Assembly (NCBI RefSeq): GCF_000701425.1
Contig: NZ_JNIW01000002.1
Span: 62,001-126,000 of the forward strand
Direction: 5' to 3'
DNA length: 64,000 nucleotides
DNA from: Deinococcus frigens DSM 12807
GTDB lineage: Bacteria > Deinococcota > Deinococci > Deinococcales > Deinococcaceae
The notes beneath the pieces were generated by a model that was not told the origin of the DNA, did no database searches, and saw nothing but the letters and a program-made list of their open reading frames with translations. Shown one piece after another: positions 1 to 14,270 of this stretch (position 1 is its first letter; each line of letters opens with the position of its first letter). Position numbers and translations under genes: made by a program.

Positions 1-998
1 GCGGACAGAATCCGGCGCGGCACGCGGCCCTCAAGGCGGGGCTGAGCAACGAAGTCGGCGCGCTGACCATCAACAAGGTCTGCGGCAGCGGTCTCAAAGC
101 CGTGATTCTGGCCGCCCAGAGCATCCGCGCGGGCGATCAAAGCGCAGTGCTGGCGGGTGGCATGGAATCCATGAGCAACGCGCCGCACCTGCTGCCGGGG
201 GCCAGAAAGGGCTACCGCCTGGGCCACGCGCAGGTGCTGGACGCCAACACCCACGACGGGTTGTGGTGTTCAATCAACGACGAGGGCATGGGCCTGACCG
301 GCGAGCGCGTGGCCGACAAGTACGGCATTGGCCGTGAGGCCCAGGACGCCTTCGCCACCCGCAGCCACCAGCGGGCCATTGCCGCGCAAGAGGCTGGGCG
401 CTTCAAGGATGAAATCGTCCCCGTGACCGTCAAGGGCCGCAAGGGTGACACGGTAGTGAACACCGACGAGGGACCGCGCTCCGACACCAGCCCCGAAACC
501 CTGGCCCGCCTGAAACCCGCCTTCAAGAAAGACGGCTCGGTGACGGCTGGAAACGCGCCCGGCCTGAACGACGCCGCCGCCAGCCTGCTGATCATGTCGG
601 AGGAAGCCGCCGCTACCCACGGCCTGACCCCCCTGGCCGAGATCGTGGACTACGCGACCGGCGGCCTGGCCCCCGAGTGGGTCATGATGACCCCCGTGCC
701 CGCCACCAACAAGCTGCTGCAAAAGCTGGGCTGGAGTGCTGATGACGTGGACCTGTGGGAACTGAACGAGGCCTTCAGCGTCCAGAGCATTGCCGTCATG
801 AATGAACTGGGCCTGAATCCCGATAAGGTCAATGTCAACGGCGGCGCGGTGGCGCTGGGCCACCCGATTGGCGCGTCCGGCGCACGGATTCTGGTCACGC
901 TGCTGCACGCCATGAAGCAGCAGGACAGGGAAACCGGGGTTGCTACGCTGTGCATGGGCGGGGGCAATGGGCTGGCGCTCGCCGTTCGGCGGGTCTAA
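1..998 (+). CDS. Acetyl-CoA acetyltransferase (thiolase), 5' truncated by window edge
   Basis: The open frame runs from the window edge, so the N-terminus is missing; 331 residues remain of the usual ~390. Three thiolase landmarks are visible: [10 protein letters not shown] with the acyl-accepting cysteine close to the start of the window, [16 protein letters not shown] with the catalytic histidine, and [12 protein letters not shown] with the second cysteine at the C-terminus. The family condenses two acyl-CoAs or cleaves 3-ketoacyl-CoA in the cytoplasm. A 3-hydroxyacyl-CoA dehydrogenase lies 0.8 kb downstream on the same strand, which fits acetoacetyl-CoA or beta-oxidation chemistry. Direction (synthesis or breakdown) cannot be told from sequence. 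Confidence 0.95.
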   Translation, partial: GQNPARHAALKAGLSNEVGALTINKVCGSGLKAVILAAQSIRAGDQSAVLAGGMESMSNAPHLLPGARKGYRLGHAQVLDANTHDGLWCSINDEGMGLTGERVADKYGIGREAQDAFATRSHQRAIAAQEAGRFKDEIVPVTVKGRKGDTVVNTDEGPRSDTSPETLARLKPAFKKDGSVTAGNAPGLNDAAASLLIMSEEAAATHGLTPLAEIVDYATGGLAPEWVMMTPVPATNKLLQKLGWSADDVDLWELNEAFSVQSIAVMNELGLNPDKVNVNGGAVALGHPIGASGARILVTLLHAMKQQDRETGVATLCMGGGNGLALAVRRV

Positions 999-1041
999 CC
1001 GCTTAAGGTCAAACCATCTAACCGCTGTCATGAGTCCTTTG

Positions 1042-1076
1042 GCGGTTAGACCGTTTGACGGTTAGACGGTTAGACT
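1042..1076 (+). repeat. Short GGTTAGAC direct repeats ending in a -10 box
   Basis: The octamer GGTTAGAC occurs three times in 35 bp. The last copy reads into TAGACT (1071-1076), six bases before the yciI-like ATG, and looks like its leaderless -10 element. The same octamer occurs again at about 6922. The upstream copies may be duplicated promoter hexamers or simple repeat slippage. Confidence 0.5.
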
Positions 1077-1082
1077 TTCCCC

Positions 1083-1390
1083 ATGCCTACCCTCTGGATC
1101 ATTGAAAGCCGCTACACCAGGTCCGGCGACGAGCTGGCCGCCGTCACGCCCCGGCACCGCCAGTGGCTGGACCAGCATTACCGCTCCGGCGTGTTCCTGA
1201 CCTCCGGGCGCAAGCTGGACAGCACGGGCGGCGTGCTGGTGGCGCTGGCCGACAGTGAGGAGCAACTCCGCGACATCTTCAAGGACGATCCCTTCGTGCT
1301 GGAAAACTGCTCGGAGTACACCTTCACGCCGTTTACGCCCGTCAAGCGCGGGCGGGCGCTGGAGCTTGAGGGTGTAGCGCTGGTGGAGTG

Positions 1391-1391
<1 letters not shown>
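1083..1391 (+). CDS. YciI family protein
   Basis: A 102-residue protein of the YCII fold (ferredoxin-like dimer). It shows the family layout: an N-terminal beta strand (LWIIESRY), a conserved histidine in TPRHRQWL around residue 25, a GVFLTSGRK strand-turn, then the FKDDPFVLENCSEYTFTPF segment. Molecular function of the family is uncertain; some members are small dehalogenase-like or EthD-like enzymes. The ATG sits 6 nt after TAGACT, so the mRNA is probably leaderless. Its TGA overlaps the ATG of the next, broken, gene (TGATG). Confidence 0.85.
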
Positions 1392-2669
<1,278 letters not shown>

Positions 2670-2765
2670 ACCGAAGAATGACTTGCCATTCTGCCCTGTC
2701 CGTATCTTAAGACCTGATCATTTTGGCGGATGTCATGGTCATGTCCCCCGGCCTATGCTGAGGCC

Positions 2766-3017
2766 ATGAACGTCACCCGTCACTTCAGTGACACGCGGAC
2801 GGACCAGGGCCGCGTGCGCTTCCTGCTGGCCGCTGGCCGCGTCTGCCTGATGGCGGAGGGGCCGGGCTGGACACACCGCAGCGCCCATGACACCCTGGCG
2901 GAGGCTGCGACTTTCCTGGCCGTCCTGCCAGGTTTGTGCGGCGAGCTGTACCGTCAGGCGCTCGATGATCTGGAGCGTCAGGTGGAGTTCGGGCGGGGGT
3001 ATCCAGGCGCGGCGTAG
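2766..3017 (+). CDS. Small hypothetical protein (83 aa)
   Basis: I do not recognise this protein. The start at 2766 is preferred to the in-frame ATG at 2730 because TATGCT (2754-2759) lies six bases upstream, the leaderless arrangement seen throughout this window. The protein is compact, mixed alpha/beta in appearance ([17 protein letters not shown] then a helical [26 protein letters not shown]), with no signal peptide or membrane segment. Codon usage is GC3-rich like its neighbours, supporting a real gene. Confidence 0.6.
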   Translation: MNVTRHFSDTRTDQGRVRFLLAAGRVCLMAEGPGWTHRSAHDTLAEAATFLAVLPGLCGELYRQALDDLERQVEFGRGYPGAA

Positions 3018-3043
3018 AGCCGGACAGACCAACTCTCAGTGCT

Positions 3044-3087
3044 TCATCCGTCATCCATGATCCGTCAGCTATGATCCGTCATCTATG
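3044..3087. repeat. Tandem ATGATCCGTCA-type repeat
   Basis: Three imperfect copies of ATGATCCGTCAnCT stand between the small hypothetical gene and the TspO-like gene. It is a local slippage-type repeat; no function is apparent. Confidence 0.6.
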
Positions 3088-3125
3088 CGACGGACGTTCT
3101 GTTTTGCACCCCGTATGATTGGGGC

Positions 3126-3878
3126 ATGACTGGAATTGCACGGCAAGTGACGCTGGTGCTGGCCACCGTGCTGACACTGGTGATGAATTACCTCAGCAAC
3201 GCGCTGCCGCTGTTCGGCAATTCCAATGGCCAGATCAGCGACTCGCTGCCGAATGCCTTCACGCCCGCCGGGTTGACCTTCGCGGTGTGGGGGCCGATTT
3301 TTTTAGGGCTGACGGTGTTTGCGGTGTATCAGGCATTGCCGGCCCAGCGCGGCCCCCGCCATGACCGCCTGTTCTGGCCTTTCCTGCTGGGCAACCTGTT
3401 GAACGTGGCGTGGCTGTTCGCCTTCCAGAGCCTCAACTTTGGCCTGAGCGTGGTGATCATGCTGCTGCTGCTGGTCAGCCTGATCTCGCTGTACCTGACC
3501 GTGCGCGGCCTGCAACCCATGAGCGGCGAGTTCTGGGCGCTCCAGGTGCCTGCCAGCCTGTACCTGGGCTGGATCAGCGTGGCGACGATGGCGAACATCA
3601 CGGCTTTTCTGGTCAGCCTGGGCATTACGGGCGGCGTGCTGGGCATCGGCGCGCAACTGTGGTCCGCGCTGCTGGTGGTCATCGCGGGCCTGGTGGGCAC
3701 CTTCTTCCTGCTGCGCTTCCGCGACTACGCCTTCGCCGCCGTGCTGCTGTGGGCCTTTTTGGGAGTGTACCTCGCCCGCCCGGATACGCTGCTGGTGGCT
3801 GTGGGCGTTGTTGCCGGAGCCGTGCTGGTGGTCTTGGCTGGCCTGCGCGCCATGCGTCAGGGGCGAATGGCGCTGTAG
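3126..3878 (+). CDS. TspO/MBR-related (tryptophan-rich sensory-like) membrane protein
   Basis: A 250-residue integral membrane protein with about seven hydrophobic segments. The pattern MNYLSNALPLFG, FTPAGLTFAVWGPIFLGLTVFAVYQAL, LNVAWLFAFQ and LYLGWISVATMANI is that of the larger TspO-like family found in many bacteria (about 250 aa, two more segments than classical TspO). Ligand is unknown; classical TspO binds tetrapyrroles and is linked to oxidative stress. TATGAT (3114-3119) lies 6 nt before the ATG, so a leaderless mRNA is likely. Confidence 0.75.
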   Translation: MTGIARQVTLVLATVLTLVMNYLSNALPLFGNSNGQISDSLPNAFTPAGLTFAVWGPIFLGLTVFAVYQALPAQRGPRHDRLFWPFLLGNLLNVAWLFAFQSLNFGLSVVIMLLLLVSLISLYLTVRGLQPMSGEFWALQVPASLYLGWISVATMANITAFLVSLGITGGVLGIGAQLWSALLVVIAGLVGTFFLLRFRDYAFAAVLLWAFLGVYLARPDTLLVAVGVVAGAVLVVLAGLRAMRQGRMAL

Positions 3879-3925
3879 AGCGTGTTTAGCGGTTGGACCT
3901 TCATTCCGTTGCTACACTGCCCACA

Positions 3926-4675
3926 ATGCAAGCGTCCGACACACCCCTGGCCCTGATCGGTTACCCTGGCCCTGCCGCCCGCGCCCTGCGGGAACTGGGG
4001 TTGGTGGCACTGGCCACGCCCACCGAACACCTGAAAGAAGTCATGGACGCCTGCATGACCCTGGGCTTCAGCGGCGCGCTGGTCCACCCCAGCCAGGAAT
4101 CCTGCGCCCTGGACGCCACGCAGGCCGACGCCACCGCGCGGCGCGTGGGCCGGGTAGACGCGGTGGCTTTCTCGGCGGGCGCGCACGGCACCTTCGCCCT
4201 GGCCGACGCCCTGGGCGACATGCTGGAGGCCAGCGGCTACGCCTCGCGCGGGGCTAGCGCCGTGCTGCTGGGCACCGATATGCACGATCTGGCGCTGGCG
4301 CTGCCCCTGAGCCGTCTGGGCTTCTCGGCGGTGGGCGTGGCGGCGGCCAACACCCCGGATGCCGAGCGGGCGGCGCGTGACCTTCCGGCGGGCGTGCGCG
4401 CCTTTCCCCTCAGCCGCCAGGATTCGGCGCTGATGGGGCTGGCCGAGCGGGCGGATTTGCTGGTCCTTACCGGGGGGCACTTCCCGGCGGGCCTGGCGCA
4501 GCCGTACCACACCGTCGTGGACCTGACCGGACAGCTCGCCGCCGCGCCGGGCGGGGCCACCCTGCTGGACCTGAGCGCCCTGCCCGCCCGTCGCCTGGCC
4601 CGCCAACTGGCCCACGCCACCGGCCAGCGCTTCCACCCCGAGGAATTGATGGGCGTGGTGGCTGCGCTGACCTAA
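3926..4675 (+). CDS. Shikimate dehydrogenase-like protein
   Basis: A 249-residue protein resembling the AroE fold: an N-terminal substrate domain (LALIGYPGPAARALRELGL...GFSGALVHPSQE, where AroE has its GxNVTxPxK-type region) and a Rossmann-like second half (ASAVLLGTDMHDLALALPLSRLGF). The normal catalytic lysine motif of AroE is not evident (ALVHPSQES instead), so it may be a paralogue with another or no dehydrogenase activity. The ATG at 3926 is chosen over the TTG at 3893 because TACACT (3913-3918) sits seven bases upstream (leaderless). Confidence 0.6.
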   Translation: MQASDTPLALIGYPGPAARALRELGLVALATPTEHLKEVMDACMTLGFSGALVHPSQESCALDATQADATARRVGRVDAVAFSAGAHGTFALADALGDMLEASGYASRGASAVLLGTDMHDLALALPLSRLGFSAVGVAAANTPDAERAARDLPAGVRAFPLSRQDSALMGLAERADLLVLTGGHFPAGLAQPYHTVVDLTGQLAAAPGGATLLDLSALPARRLARQLAHATGQRFHPEELMGVVAALT

Positions 4676-4676
4676 C

Positions 4677-4702
4677 AAAATCCCTCTCCGCAGGGGAGAG
4701 GG
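4677..4702 (-). terminator. Rho-independent terminator of the peptide ABC operon
   Basis: Inverted repeat CCCTCTCC / GGAGAGGG with a short loop; on the minus strand the stem is followed by ATTTTGTT. It lies just beyond the permease stop (4757) and also just after the convergent plus-strand gene. Confidence 0.75.
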
Positions 4703-4756
4703 GGGGCGCTTTAGCAGTGGGGGTGGGGCACAGACCTGCTTGCAGAGGGGTCTTGA

Positions 4757-5755
<999 letters not shown>

Positions 5756-5771
5756 AGAATTCCCCTCCTGG

Positions 5772-6800
<1,029 letters not shown>

Positions 6801-6813
6801 AGCAGACCTCCTT

Positions 6814-7110
6814 GGTTTCGCGGCAGGGGCAAAACCGGAATGAAGACGGGAAGGTGAGGGCAGGATCACTAGGCCGGAGTTTGTGGCGTGCGGGCAGTCT
6901 ATGCCGCCTCTGGTGTTGTGACCTCCAGACGGTTAGACCTTTAAGGCATTTTTCCGAATTACGTCAGCGGGAAAAAAGACTCCCAATACTTCTATTCTTT
7001 CCTACGGAGCTGTGCCAGTCCCAAACACTCAGCAAAACTCACTCACTTTGTTTGGTCAAAGGTCAAGAACTCTTTTGACAAATGCTCTTGACGTCCGGCA
7101 ACAAGGGGAA
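6814..7110. other. Intergenic stretch between binding-protein and permease genes
   Basis: No gene is supported. The segment is AT-richer than its surroundings. At about 7050-7095 it holds several GGTCAA and TTGAC half-sites in close array, some as inverted pairs, which could be operator sites or a weak internal promoter for the permeases. I see no convincing -35/-10 pair. Confidence 0.4.
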
Positions 7111-7138
7111 GGGCAGACCTCCACACGGAAATCTGCCC
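7111..7138 (-). terminator. Hairpin between SBP and permease genes (attenuator-like)
   Basis: GGGCAGA / TCTGCCC stem with a 14-nt loop, 24 bp after the SBP stop, followed on the minus strand by TTCCCCTTG. The U-tract is poor, so it is more likely an RNA 3' stabiliser or partial terminator that lowers permease expression relative to the binding protein. Confidence 0.5.
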
Positions 7139-7161
7139 CTCCCAGGTGCGGCTCAGGCCTC

Positions 7162-8745
7162 TTACTTCTTGCCCGAGATGTCGATGGTGTTGAAGGCCTC
7201 GCTGCCCAGGGGGCTGGGGACCCAGCCCTTGACATAGGTGCGGGCGGCGGCCAGCGGCTGGCTGTGGACCACCGGCACGCGGTAGGCGGCGTCGTAGGTC
7301 ATCTGGTGAATCTGGGCGTAGACCTTGGCCTTGGCGGCCTGGGTGGTCGCGGCGCGGCCCTGCTCCAGCAGTTTCTGGAGTTCGGGGGGATTCCAACTGA
7401 TGTCGCTGCTGCCGTTCTCGCCGTAGTACGCGCCGTAGAAGTTGTCCGGGTCGCCGTAATCGCCGGTCCAGCCGATCATGTACATGTCGAAGCCGGGTTC
7501 GGCGTTGCGGTCTTGCAGATACTTGGCCCAGTCCTCGGTCTTGAGGGTCACCTTGATCCCAATGGCGCTCAGGTCTGCGGCAATCGCCTCGGCAATCGGC
7601 TTGGGGTTGGGGAAGTACGGGCGGCTGACCGGCATGTACCACAGGTCAATCGCCACGCTGTTCGCGCCCGAGTAACCGGCGTCGGCTAGCATCTTCTTGG
7701 CCGCTGCCGGGTCAAACTTGTAGTCGGCAGGCACCTTGCTGCTGTTGCCCCAGGCCAGGACGGGCGGCACGAAGCTGGCGTTGCTGACACCCAGACCGTT
7801 CCAGAAGGCGTCCACGATGGCCTTTTTATTGATCGCCATACTGATCGCCTGCCTCACCTTCTGGTCTTTGAGGTACTTGTTGTTGTTGTTCATGCTGACA
7901 AAGCCCACGTTGAAGCTGGGGCGTCTGACCGCCGTCAGGTTCTTGTCGCTTTCCACGCTCTTGAGGCTGTCGGGCGTCAGGTCGTTGGCGAAGTCGATGG
8001 TCCCGGCCTTCAGCTCGTTCAGGCGCTGCGAGGCGTCTTTAATGCTGCGGATGATCAGGCCGTCCACCTTGGGCTTGGCCCCCCAGTAGGTCTTGTTGGG
8101 CGTCAGGGTCACGCGGTCCCCGGTGGTCCAGCTCTGGAAAATAAAGGGGCCGGTGCCGACGGCCTTGCTGGCGGGCGTGCCGTACTTCGCGCCGTCTTTC
8201 TTGATGGCGGCGGGACTGGCGATGCCGAAGTAGCCGGCGGCCAGCACGTTGGGCAGTACGCTGCTGGGCTTGTTCAGGTCCACCCGCACGGTCAGGTTAT
8301 CCACCTTCACGATGTTCTTGATCACGGCGGTGGGATCGCCCTTGAAGCCGCCGAGCAGGTCACCGATGATCTCGAAGGTGCGGCCCTGGTCGCGGAAGCC
8401 GTAGGGATCCGCCTTGTCCCACCAGCGGCGCAGGTTGAACACGATGGCGTCGGCGTTCATGGCCGTGCCGTCGTGGAACTTGACATTCGGGCGCAGCTTG
8501 AAAGTCCAGGCGGTGGCGTTAGCATTGCTGCTCCACGACGTGGCCAGGCCGGGGACCAGATCGGTGGTGCCGTCCTTGAAATCGATCAGCGTGTCATAGA
8601 TCTGGCGCTGCACCAGAATGCTGATGCCGTCGGTGATGTTGCCCGACTCCAGGCTAACGGGTTCGCCGTTGCCGCCGAAGACCAGGGTGGCGGCGGAGGC
8701 GGCGGGAAGGGTGGCGAGCAGGGCGGTCAGGATCAATTTCTTCAT
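7162..8745 (-). CDS. Peptide-type ABC transporter substrate-binding protein (family 5)
   Basis: A 527-residue secreted binding protein of the DppA/OppA family (SBP_bac_5). A Sec signal peptide is clear: MKKLILTALLATLPAASA with cleavage after the AxA. The family landmarks follow: DGISILVQRQIYDTLIDF, the DLVPGLATSWS turn, TAWTFKLRPNVKFHDGTAMNA and VRQAISMAINKKAIVDAFWNG. GGAGG lies before the ATG. First gene of the operon with two permeases downstream. Substrate is probably oligopeptides; nickel or other ligands cannot be excluded. Confidence 0.93.
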   Translation of the reverse strand: MKKLILTALLATLPAASAATLVFGGNGEPVSLESGNITDGISILVQRQIYDTLIDFKDGTTDLVPGLATSWSSNANATAWTFKLRPNVKFHDGTAMNADAIVFNLRRWWDKADPYGFRDQGRTFEIIGDLLGGFKGDPTAVIKNIVKVDNLTVRVDLNKPSSVLPNVLAAGYFGIASPAAIKKDGAKYGTPASKAVGTGPFIFQSWTTGDRVTLTPNKTYWGAKPKVDGLIIRSIKDASQRLNELKAGTIDFANDLTPDSLKSVESDKNLTAVRRPSFNVGFVSMNNNNKYLKDQKVRQAISMAINKKAIVDAFWNGLGVSNASFVPPVLAWGNSSKVPADYKFDPAAAKKMLADAGYSGANSVAIDLWYMPVSRPYFPNPKPIAEAIAADLSAIGIKVTLKTEDWAKYLQDRNAEPGFDMYMIGWTGDYGDPDNFYGAYYGENGSSDISWNPPELQKLLEQGRAATTQAAKAKVYAQIHQMTYDAAYRVPVVHSQPLAAARTYVKGWVPSPLGSEAFNTIDISGKK

Positions 8746-8828
8746 GAAACCTCCGGGCCGTTCACCATGTGGGCGCTGTAGGGCGTCCTTTCAGGATGAG
8801 GGCAGTGAGAAAACGTAAACGTGCGCTC

Positions 8829-8857
8829 AGGGTAGGGGTGGGGGCGGGAGGTGTCAA
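8829..8857 (-). promoter_or_regulatory. Promoter of the peptide ABC operon
   Basis: On the minus strand TTGACA is followed after exactly 17 bp by TACCCT, about 84 bp before the SBP start codon. This is a full consensus -35 and a good -10, unlike the -35-poor leaderless promoters elsewhere in the window, and predicts a ~75-nt leader with a Shine-Dalgarno. Confidence 0.75.
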
Positions 8858-8899
8858 GTTACTGGGTCACTGAAAATCTAAAAAACCCTGCCAGGCACT

Positions 8900-10930
8900 C
8901 TATTTCCCGCTGCCGATTAGCGTCAGCCCGATCAGCGTGGGGTTGGCGTTCTTGCCCTCGCTGACCAGCGTGACGCTCTTGATCACCACAGTGGGTTTGG
9001 GATTTTTCCACTCCAGCACGGGGACCGCCACCTCCAGCCCGTCTGCCGTCTGCCCCGCCCAGCCGGGAGCCGGGATCATAGATGTGGGCAGCGCGTCGGT
9101 CCACGCGCGGATGTGCCGCCCGTATTCCAGCGGCTGCGCCAGCTTGCTGCCGTCGGCGTACTCGATCTCGTAACGCCCGATGTTCTCGCGTGCCACGGCG
9201 GACGGCCAGCCGGTGGTGTGCAGGAAGGCGATGGCATCGGCCCTGCGCCCGATCTCGACAGAGGCGCGGGTGGGCAGACCACTGACCGCACCGCGCGTTC
9301 CCCTGAGCATCACCGCGCCGGAGATGTCAAATTTATATGCGCCGATCTGCTGGACGCCTGTTTTCAGGTTCCGCAGGTCAATATCCGGTCCCTTGCCAAT
9401 CCAGCCCTTCTCGTCGTCGTCCGTCAGGCTGCGCGTTGCCAGCGGTTTCAGGCTAACGGTTGCGCCCGCCGTCCCCCTGTATGCCACAGGTGCGTAGAAA
9501 TCACGGTAAAGCGCCTCGGCGTTCGTCATGGGCCTGGCCTCCGGGTTCCAGAATGCGCCCGCCGCCCGCACGTAGGCCACGCCCTGCTGCGCCTGTCCGT
9601 CCCAGATGCTGGGATTGCCAAAATATCCGGTCCAGCGCGTCTGGATCATGCCCAGCGCCCCGGCTTTCACTGCTGCGTCCGCCAGCCCGTCCGCATTGCC
9701 CTCCTCATTCCAGGACGCGCCCAGCACCGGAAAGCCCAGCCCGGCGATCTGCCCAAGGATGGGATAGTCGTTGCCCGGCGCGTAATTCCAGTACGCCACC
9801 TGAATATCCTTGGGCAATTTGGCGGGCAGGCTGGCAATCACCGAATCCGAGAACGCGGAGTCGTGCCAGATCATGGTGTTCACGCCCAGCGATTTGAGGT
9901 AATCGTGAATCTTGACGGTGTCGTCCACAAACAGCTTCTCGAAGCCCGCCGTCTTGCCATTGGCCCGTGCCGGGAAGCGGTCCCGGTTCCTCACCTCGTC
10001 GTGCCCGATATGGATGGTTTTTGCGCCGAACACTTCCGCCGCCTCCCCCAAAATGGGGAAGAGGACGCGGCTGTACGTCGCCGGGTTCAATGTGTCGTAG
10101 GCATAAGGATTCTGGCTGTCGGGGTCCTGATACAGGTCTTTATTCGCGCCGCCGTAGTACATCCACTGCACATGGCCCAGCGTCTCGATCAGCGGAATGA
10201 CCTCCAGACCGTGTTCGCGGGCCAGCGCCGCCACCCGCCGCGCCTCGGCCTTGCTCGCGCCGCCAGGGTGCGCGTAGCCGCCCGCTCTGGCCGTGTCCCA
10301 CTGTACGTAGTTGCTCATGACCAGTACCGCGTTGTATTTCAGCGCCGCCAGCATGGGAATCAGCGCGTCGTTCACGCCTTTGCTGTACTGGTCCAGGTAG
10401 ATCATCGCCACCCGTTCCTTCAGCGCGGGTGCGTCGCTGATCTTGGCGAAGCGCACTCCCGCAGGCGTCAGCAGTTGCCGCAGAGTCTGTGCGCCCTCGT
10501 AAGCGCCCCTTACGTCGGCCCCCACGATGTACGCGCCGCCCGCATCGACCCACAGCGCGTAGCCCTCGGCAGCGGTGGTACTCAGGCCCGCCGCTTTAGC
10601 TTTCGCCGCCAGATCGGCATCGGCCAGCGTCCCGATCACGATGGCTGGCCCACTCGCTTTGGCATCTGGCAATTCCGCTCCCAGCCGCGTTTTCCACTCG
10701 GCCCGCAGGTCACGGGCGGCCCAGCCCAGTTCGGGGGCCTTGCCCACCGTGCGGATGCCCATACCCGCCAGTGCCAGCGTCCCGGCGGGAAACTCCGCTC
10801 GCTTTGGCTGCGGCACGAGCTGGGTGGAAGGAATCTGGGCGCGGGCGTCGGGGATGGGGGTGATCTGAGCGGGGGCGGCGTGGGCGATGGCCAGGGCGAG
10901 GAGACTCAGGGTTAGGAAGGTTCTGGGCAT
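8900..10930 (-). CDS. Secreted GH20 beta-N-acetylhexosaminidase
   Basis: A 676-residue enzyme. The start at 10930 is chosen because AAAGGA lies upstream and the protein then begins with a clean signal peptide (MPRTFLTLSLLALAIAHAAPA). A GH20b-like N-terminal domain (residues ~35-170) precedes the TIM barrel; HIGHDEV around residue 307-313 supplies the catalytic Asp-Glu pair of GH20 (usual motif HxGGDE; here the third position is His). Substrate-assisted release of GlcNAc from chitin oligomers or cell-wall glycans is expected. The last ~150 residues look like a separate beta-rich domain. Downstream of, and co-oriented with, a sugar-binding protein gene. Confidence 0.9.
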   Translation of the reverse strand: MPRTFLTLSLLALAIAHAAPAQITPIPDARAQIPSTQLVPQPKRAEFPAGTLALAGMGIRTVGKAPELGWAARDLRAEWKTRLGAELPDAKASGPAIVIGTLADADLAAKAKAAGLSTTAAEGYALWVDAGGAYIVGADVRGAYEGAQTLRQLLTPAGVRFAKISDAPALKERVAMIYLDQYSKGVNDALIPMLAALKYNAVLVMSNYVQWDTARAGGYAHPGGASKAEARRVAALAREHGLEVIPLIETLGHVQWMYYGGANKDLYQDPDSQNPYAYDTLNPATYSRVLFPILGEAAEVFGAKTIHIGHDEVRNRDRFPARANGKTAGFEKLFVDDTVKIHDYLKSLGVNTMIWHDSAFSDSVIASLPAKLPKDIQVAYWNYAPGNDYPILGQIAGLGFPVLGASWNEEGNADGLADAAVKAGALGMIQTRWTGYFGNPSIWDGQAQQGVAYVRAAGAFWNPEARPMTNAEALYRDFYAPVAYRGTAGATVSLKPLATRSLTDDDEKGWIGKGPDIDLRNLKTGVQQIGAYKFDISGAVMLRGTRGAVSGLPTRASVEIGRRADAIAFLHTTGWPSAVARENIGRYEIEYADGSKLAQPLEYGRHIRAWTDALPTSMIPAPGWAGQTADGLEVAVPVLEWKNPKPTVVIKSVTLVSEGKNANPTLIGLTLIGSGK

Positions 10931-10985
10931 GGGGACGTCCTTTGGAAGATTGGAGGTTAAGTTGGTGGATGGGTGCCACGTTCTC

Positions 10986-11107
10986 AGCCCTCCGCCCCTC
11001 CGGGGCACCTCCCCTCAGAAGGGAGGTAAGAGTTACGGAATTGCCCTATCAACAGCGCTTCTAGGCTCTCTTTCAGGAGAAAAAAGATGCGAAGCAGACT
11101 CAGGGCT
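10986..11107. repeat. 122-bp dispersed repeat, copy A
   Basis: Bounded by AGCCCT...AGGGCT inverted ends; shares CACCTCCCCT, GGGAGG, AAGAGTT, GGAATTG and GCGAAGCAGACT with copy B at 58374-58495, which has exactly the same length. It is G+C-rich with internal hairpins. It sits between two minus-strand genes. Confidence 0.75.
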
Positions 11108-11138
11108 TCGCCTTCCAACTCACTGCTCGATCTTTTCT

Positions 11139-11162
11139 AAAAAAGCCGGGAGCATCCGGGCC
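11139..11162 (-). terminator. Terminator after the sugar-binding protein gene
   Basis: On the minus strand a GCCnGG / CCnGGC stem with one C-C mismatch is followed directly by TTTTTT. It lies 33 bp past the SBP stop and separates it from the GH20 gene. Confidence 0.65.
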
Positions 11163-11194
11163 ACCCCGAACACCCCCGTTTGCCTGCATTCCGC

Positions 11195-12448
<1,254 letters not shown>

Positions 12449-12617
12449 CGGGACAACTCCTGAGTGGGAAAAGGAAACGGGACGAGAGACGGGATCACAG
12501 ACTGGATTGGAAATTGATTGCCGAGAATCTAGCGCCCCGCCCCTGCCCTTGCCTGAGAAATTGTCTGCTTTCCTCATCTGCGCCTCGCCCGCCTTCCCGC
12601 GCGTTACCCTGCTCCCC

Positions 12618-14093
<1,476 letters not shown>

Positions 14094-14097
14094 CTCA

Positions 14098-14270
14098 TAC
14101 GGATTCCGTTTGTTTCGTGCATGAATCGGGACAGCGCCGATTCATCCACTCCACGTCCGGAACCCGTTTTTCTCCTTCCCGCTGTCTTGTCCAGAGCAGC
14201 GCCCATGAGGACGCTTGGACGCCCCCTCGGATTTCCAGGTGTTTCCAACACCTTCCAATCGGAGTCCGTA
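14098..14270 (+). mobile_element. 173-bp MITE-like element, copy 1
   Basis: Bounded by inverted ends TACGGATTCCGTTTG and CnATCGGAGTCCGTA and flanked on both sides by TCA (14095-14097 and 14271-14273). Internally it has two hairpins: GAATCGG/CCGATTC near the left end and AGGTGTT/AACACCT near the right end. No protein of its own is supported. It lies between the convergent genes nagZ and degV; the right-hand TCA is the degV stop codon. Confidence 0.85.

Noticed and set aside
9113..10915. 600-codon plus-strand open frame opposite the GH20 gene
   Set aside because: Composition is that of an antisense shadow of a GC3-rich gene (His/Arg/Gly/Gln-rich, no domain). The minus-strand frame has a signal peptide and catalytic motif.
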